A stretch of DNA of 29,096 bases. Source: a virus. The notes beneath the pieces are model-generated. The model saw only the letters and a list, made by a program, of their open reading frames with translations. It ran no database searches and was not told the DNA's origin. The position numbers and the translations under genes are program-made. The DNA is taken from positions 1-29,096 of the IMG/VR virus record IMGVR_UViG_3300032308_001326; one strand, written 5' to 3'. How positions within the stretch are numbered: position 1 is the stretch's first letter; every line of letters begins with the position of its first letter. Positions 27,003 to 29,096 of this stretch are shown piece after piece.

Positions 27003-27632
27003 ATGGCCGTTGAGATGACCTATGCGAGTTTGGTAACAGACATCTCCTCTTACTTGGAGCGTACTGATACGGCCACGCTTGAGAAGATTCCCACTTTTAT
27101 CATGCTTGCCGAGCAGGTTATTTCTTCGGAGATCCAGTTCCTGGGCAATCTGACGGTGGTGACTAGCACGATGAATATCGGCGAGCCGACCATTGTCAAG
27201 CCGGCAAGATGGCGCAAGACCGTCTCTGTCAACCTGATTGATAATAATCAGCGCCAGCCTGTGTTCTTGCGAAAGTACGAGTATCTGAGGAATTACTGGC
27301 CTAACGCCACTCAGACTGATACGCCCGTATATTACTGCGACTACGACTATACGCACTGGCTAGTGGCCCCGACCCCTGACCTGGCTTATAACTACGAGGT
27401 CTTGTATTACGAGCGGGTTCAGCCTCTGGATGTTACGAACCAGACTAACTGGTTTACGCAGTACGCTCCCCAGGCGATGCTGTACGGTAGCTTGCTGCAG
27501 GCGATGCCGTTTTTAAAGAATGACGAGCGGATTCCAATGTGGCAGGCGCAGTACGACAAGATCATCGCTACATTGAAAACAGAAGACGTTGCCCGGATTG
27601 GTGACCGTCAGGCAGTCGTGAGGGATTCATAA
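27003..27632 (+). CDS. Head-tail adaptor protein, SU10-like
   Basis: The product is 209 residues with a GGAAG ribosome site. TYASLVTDISSYLERTD, IPTFIMLAEQVISSEIQF, LIDNNQRQPVFLRKYEYLRN, VYYCDYDYTHWLVAPTPDL and YNYEVLYYERVQPL follow the pattern I know for SU10-type phage adaptor proteins, which attach to the portal after packaging. It follows the lysis cassette and begins another virion block. A second adaptor-like gene lies at 14687. Confidence 0.85.
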   Translation: MAVEMTYASLVTDISSYLERTDTATLEKIPTFIMLAEQVISSEIQFLGNLTVVTSTMNIGEPTIVKPARWRKTVSVNLIDNNQRQPVFLRKYEYLRNYWPNATQTDTPVYYCDYDYTHWLVAPTPDLAYNYEVLYYERVQPLDVTNQTNWFTQYAPQAMLYGSLLQAMPFLKNDERIPMWQAQYDKIIATLKTEDVARIGDRQAVVRDS

Positions 27633-28858
27633 TGAGTTTTATTAGCCCGTTCACTGGCGACGTCATTCAACCTACTGACGTCTCCTATCGCAGCATCAAT
27701 CTAACGGCCAACACGACGCTTGCATGGCCTGTTAATGGTAACGCCGCGGGTGACGTCATTGCCCGCATTATGGACGTTTCTGCAGCCACTGCAGGGCTAA
27801 CGATCACGCTGCCTGCTGCGAACCAGGCGTCTGTTGGCCAGGATAGCTTGATCCGAAACGTTGGGTCGAACTCCTTTAATGTCGTAAATAACGCAGGCGG
27901 TGCCGTTGCTACTGTTGCCGCTAGCCAGTCGCGCTATATCTACATCTCAACGAACACGACTGCGGCCGGCACCTGGGGCTCTATTGCGTTCGGTGTTGGG
28001 TCATCTAACGCTGACGCGGCCACGCTTGCCGGGTACGGGCTCAAGGCAATTTCAACGACCCTGAACTCTTCGCACCCTGTTAGTACGTTCTCGGCCAACT
28101 ACACGACGGTGGCTGCGGATAGGGCGGGGACGTTCGTCTGGACTGGCGGAAGCGGGACACTAACGATTACCTCGGCGGCTACGCTAGGCAACGACTGGTA
28201 TATCTTGCTTCGCAACGGCGGAACCGGAAACCTCGCGGTAACCCCAAGCTCTAGTCAGTTAATTGACGGGGCAAATTCGATCTCCTTGGCTCCCAGTGAC
28301 TCGTGCATGATTTGCTGCTCTGGGAGCACTTTTTATACTGTTGGGTTGGGCAGGAGCACCCAATTTAACTTTACGCAGCTCACGAAGGCGGTGGCGTCCG
28401 GGACCTATACCCTGACCCCTTCAGAGGCCGCCAACGTCATCCAAAAGTATACGGGCACTATTACTAGCCCGGTTACGGTCGTATTGCCTCAGACGATTCA
28501 GGTTTACTACATTACGAACCAGACGTCCTCTGCGATCACATTCTCAACTGGCGCGGCTGGGGCGGCCACGGTTTCTGTTCCTGGCACCCAGCAGGTTATC
28601 CTTTTGTGTGACTCGGTCAACCTGCTCAACGCATCTACGATCGCGGTTGGGGGCTCCTCCCTGTCCTTGGTTAATGGCTCGGCTGGGTCTCCTTCCCTGT
28701 CGTTCTTATCAGAGGCCTCGACGGGTATGTTCTACCCTGCCACAGGTGAGATCGGGCTGGCCATCCTTGGTGTAAAGATGTTTGGCCTTACCGCGAGCGG
28801 GCTAACTGTCTCTGGCATTGGGACCTTCACAGGCGGGATTTCTGGTGGAGTTTTCTAA
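27632..28858 (+). CDS. Fibre-like or minor virion structural protein
   Basis: The product is 408 residues, starting within the previous stop (ATAATG). It is beta-rich with Thr/Ser/Ala/Gly and repeats a motif like NTTLAWPV or TITLPAANQ, DSLIRNVGSNSFNV and TWGSIAFG. The centre holds a second copy-like unit (SGTLTITSAATLGNDWYILL, RNGGTGNLAVTPSS). The C-terminal end, LSEASTGMFYPATGEIGLAI, resembles fibre C-termini of environmental phages. Position between the adaptor and another virion gene suggests a tail or fibre part; no enzyme or membrane motif is seen. Confidence 0.72.
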   Translation: MSFISPFTGDVIQPTDVSYRSINLTANTTLAWPVNGNAAGDVIARIMDVSAATAGLTITLPAANQASVGQDSLIRNVGSNSFNVVNNAGGAVATVAASQSRYIYISTNTTAAGTWGSIAFGVGSSNADAATLAGYGLKAISTTLNSSHPVSTFSANYTTVAADRAGTFVWTGGSGTLTITSAATLGNDWYILLRNGGTGNLAVTPSSSQLIDGANSISLAPSDSCMICCSGSTFYTVGLGRSTQFNFTQLTKAVASGTYTLTPSEAANVIQKYTGTITSPVTVVLPQTIQVYYITNQTSSAITFSTGAAGAATVSVPGTQQVILLCDSVNLLNASTIAVGGSSLSLVNGSAGSPSLSFLSEASTGMFYPATGEIGLAILGVKMFGLTASGLTVSGIGTFTGGISGGVF

Positions 28859-29096
28859 TGACAAAGAAGGTCTTTTCGTTAAACACTCTCGCCGGGGTCC
28901 AGAGAGACGGGACGGTATTCGACAAGAACTTCTATACCTCGGCTCGGTGGGCGCGTTTCCAGCGAGGTCGTCCACGAAAGATTGGCGGCTATAGGGCGCT
29001 CTCAGAACAGTTAAGCGGACCCTCTCGAGGCATCTGGGTCAACTCCTCGAACGGCATCAACCAGGTCTTCTCTGGGTATAGCAGCGGCCTGCAAGA
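28858..29096 (+). CDS. Virion structural protein, 5' fragment
   Basis: The reading frame begins at ATG 28858, overlapping the previous stop, and runs open to the window end (79 residues). KVFSLNTLAGVQRDGTVFDK and FYTSARWARFQRGRPRKIGG resemble the starts of phage structural proteins that follow adaptor genes in podoviruses. In P22-like order this would be a tail hub or nozzle component, but the fragment is too short to be sure. Confidence 0.65.
   Translation, partial: MTKKVFSLNTLAGVQRDGTVFDKNFYTSARWARFQRGRPRKIGGYRALSEQLSGPSRGIWVNSSNGINQVFSGYSSGLQ

Noticed and set aside
638-27356. Open frames on the minus strand
   Set aside because: They are shadows of strong plus-strand genes, lack ribosome sites and known motifs, and would be antisense to conserved virion genes.

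Overview
The window is a virion-morphogenesis stretch of a tailed double-stranded DNA bacteriophage. All convincing genes lie on the plus strand, are tightly packed with many 1-14 nt stop/start overlaps, and there is no rRNA, tRNA, integrase, transposase or CRISPR array. The gene set (TerS, TerL, a long portal, scaffold, a Mu gpT-like major capsid protein, an SU10-like adaptor, no tape measure, sheath or long-tail chaperone) suggests a short-tailed (podovirus-like) phage, probably an environmental one. The host cannot be fixed. The muramidase endolysin and 3TM holin point to a Gram-negative bacterium, and nothing specifically indicates a cyanobacterium.

Layout. 1-1272: the end of an early or middle operon of small unknown proteins (a DUF3310 fragment first), closed by a strong intrinsic terminator. 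1304-1771: an XF1762-family protein. 1772-2044: the largest non-coding gap (273 bp), with three copies of a GCCAGAG repeat and several inverted repeats; it is a candidate packaging site or control region. 2045-9208: packaging and head start-up: TerS, TerL, a putative zinc metallopeptidase, portal, two small proteins, a GroES-like co-chaperonin and scaffold. 9209-11328: a conserved head-region protein, a head decoration candidate and the major capsid protein, ending in a second strong terminator. 11408-16078: a second structural block (a decoration-type beta protein, a Gly-Gly-repeat protein, a structural protein, a DUF6321 protein, an adaptor-like protein with an inserted discoidin-like domain, and a CxxC protein). 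16079-24836: a large cassette of tail fibre and receptor-binding proteins (fibres with collagen-like and CBM-like parts, three LamG domains, a beta-propeller) with a tail fibre assembly chaperone. 24852-26993: a lysis cassette with two small membrane proteins, a GH108 endolysin, a homing endonuclease and a 3TM holin. 27003-29096: back to virion parts: SU10-like adaptor, another fibre-like protein and the start of a further structural gene. No gene-free stretch exceeds 300 bp.

How it fits together. TerS and TerL would load DNA through the portal into a head built from scaffold and capsid protein, possibly folded with help from the phage GroES-like protein. Adaptor proteins close the head and join the tail and its many adhesins. 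The lysis genes release progeny. The main unexplained pattern is a short Gly-Gly motif, roughly (K/A)xGGx(V/A/L), that recurs in five or six otherwise unrelated proteins: the portal tail, the end of the metallopeptidase, a 47-residue protein, the repeat protein at 12420 and the DUF6321 protein. Base composition changes sharply inside several genes (metallopeptidase, portal, scaffold, receptor-binding genes), which points to modular exchange.
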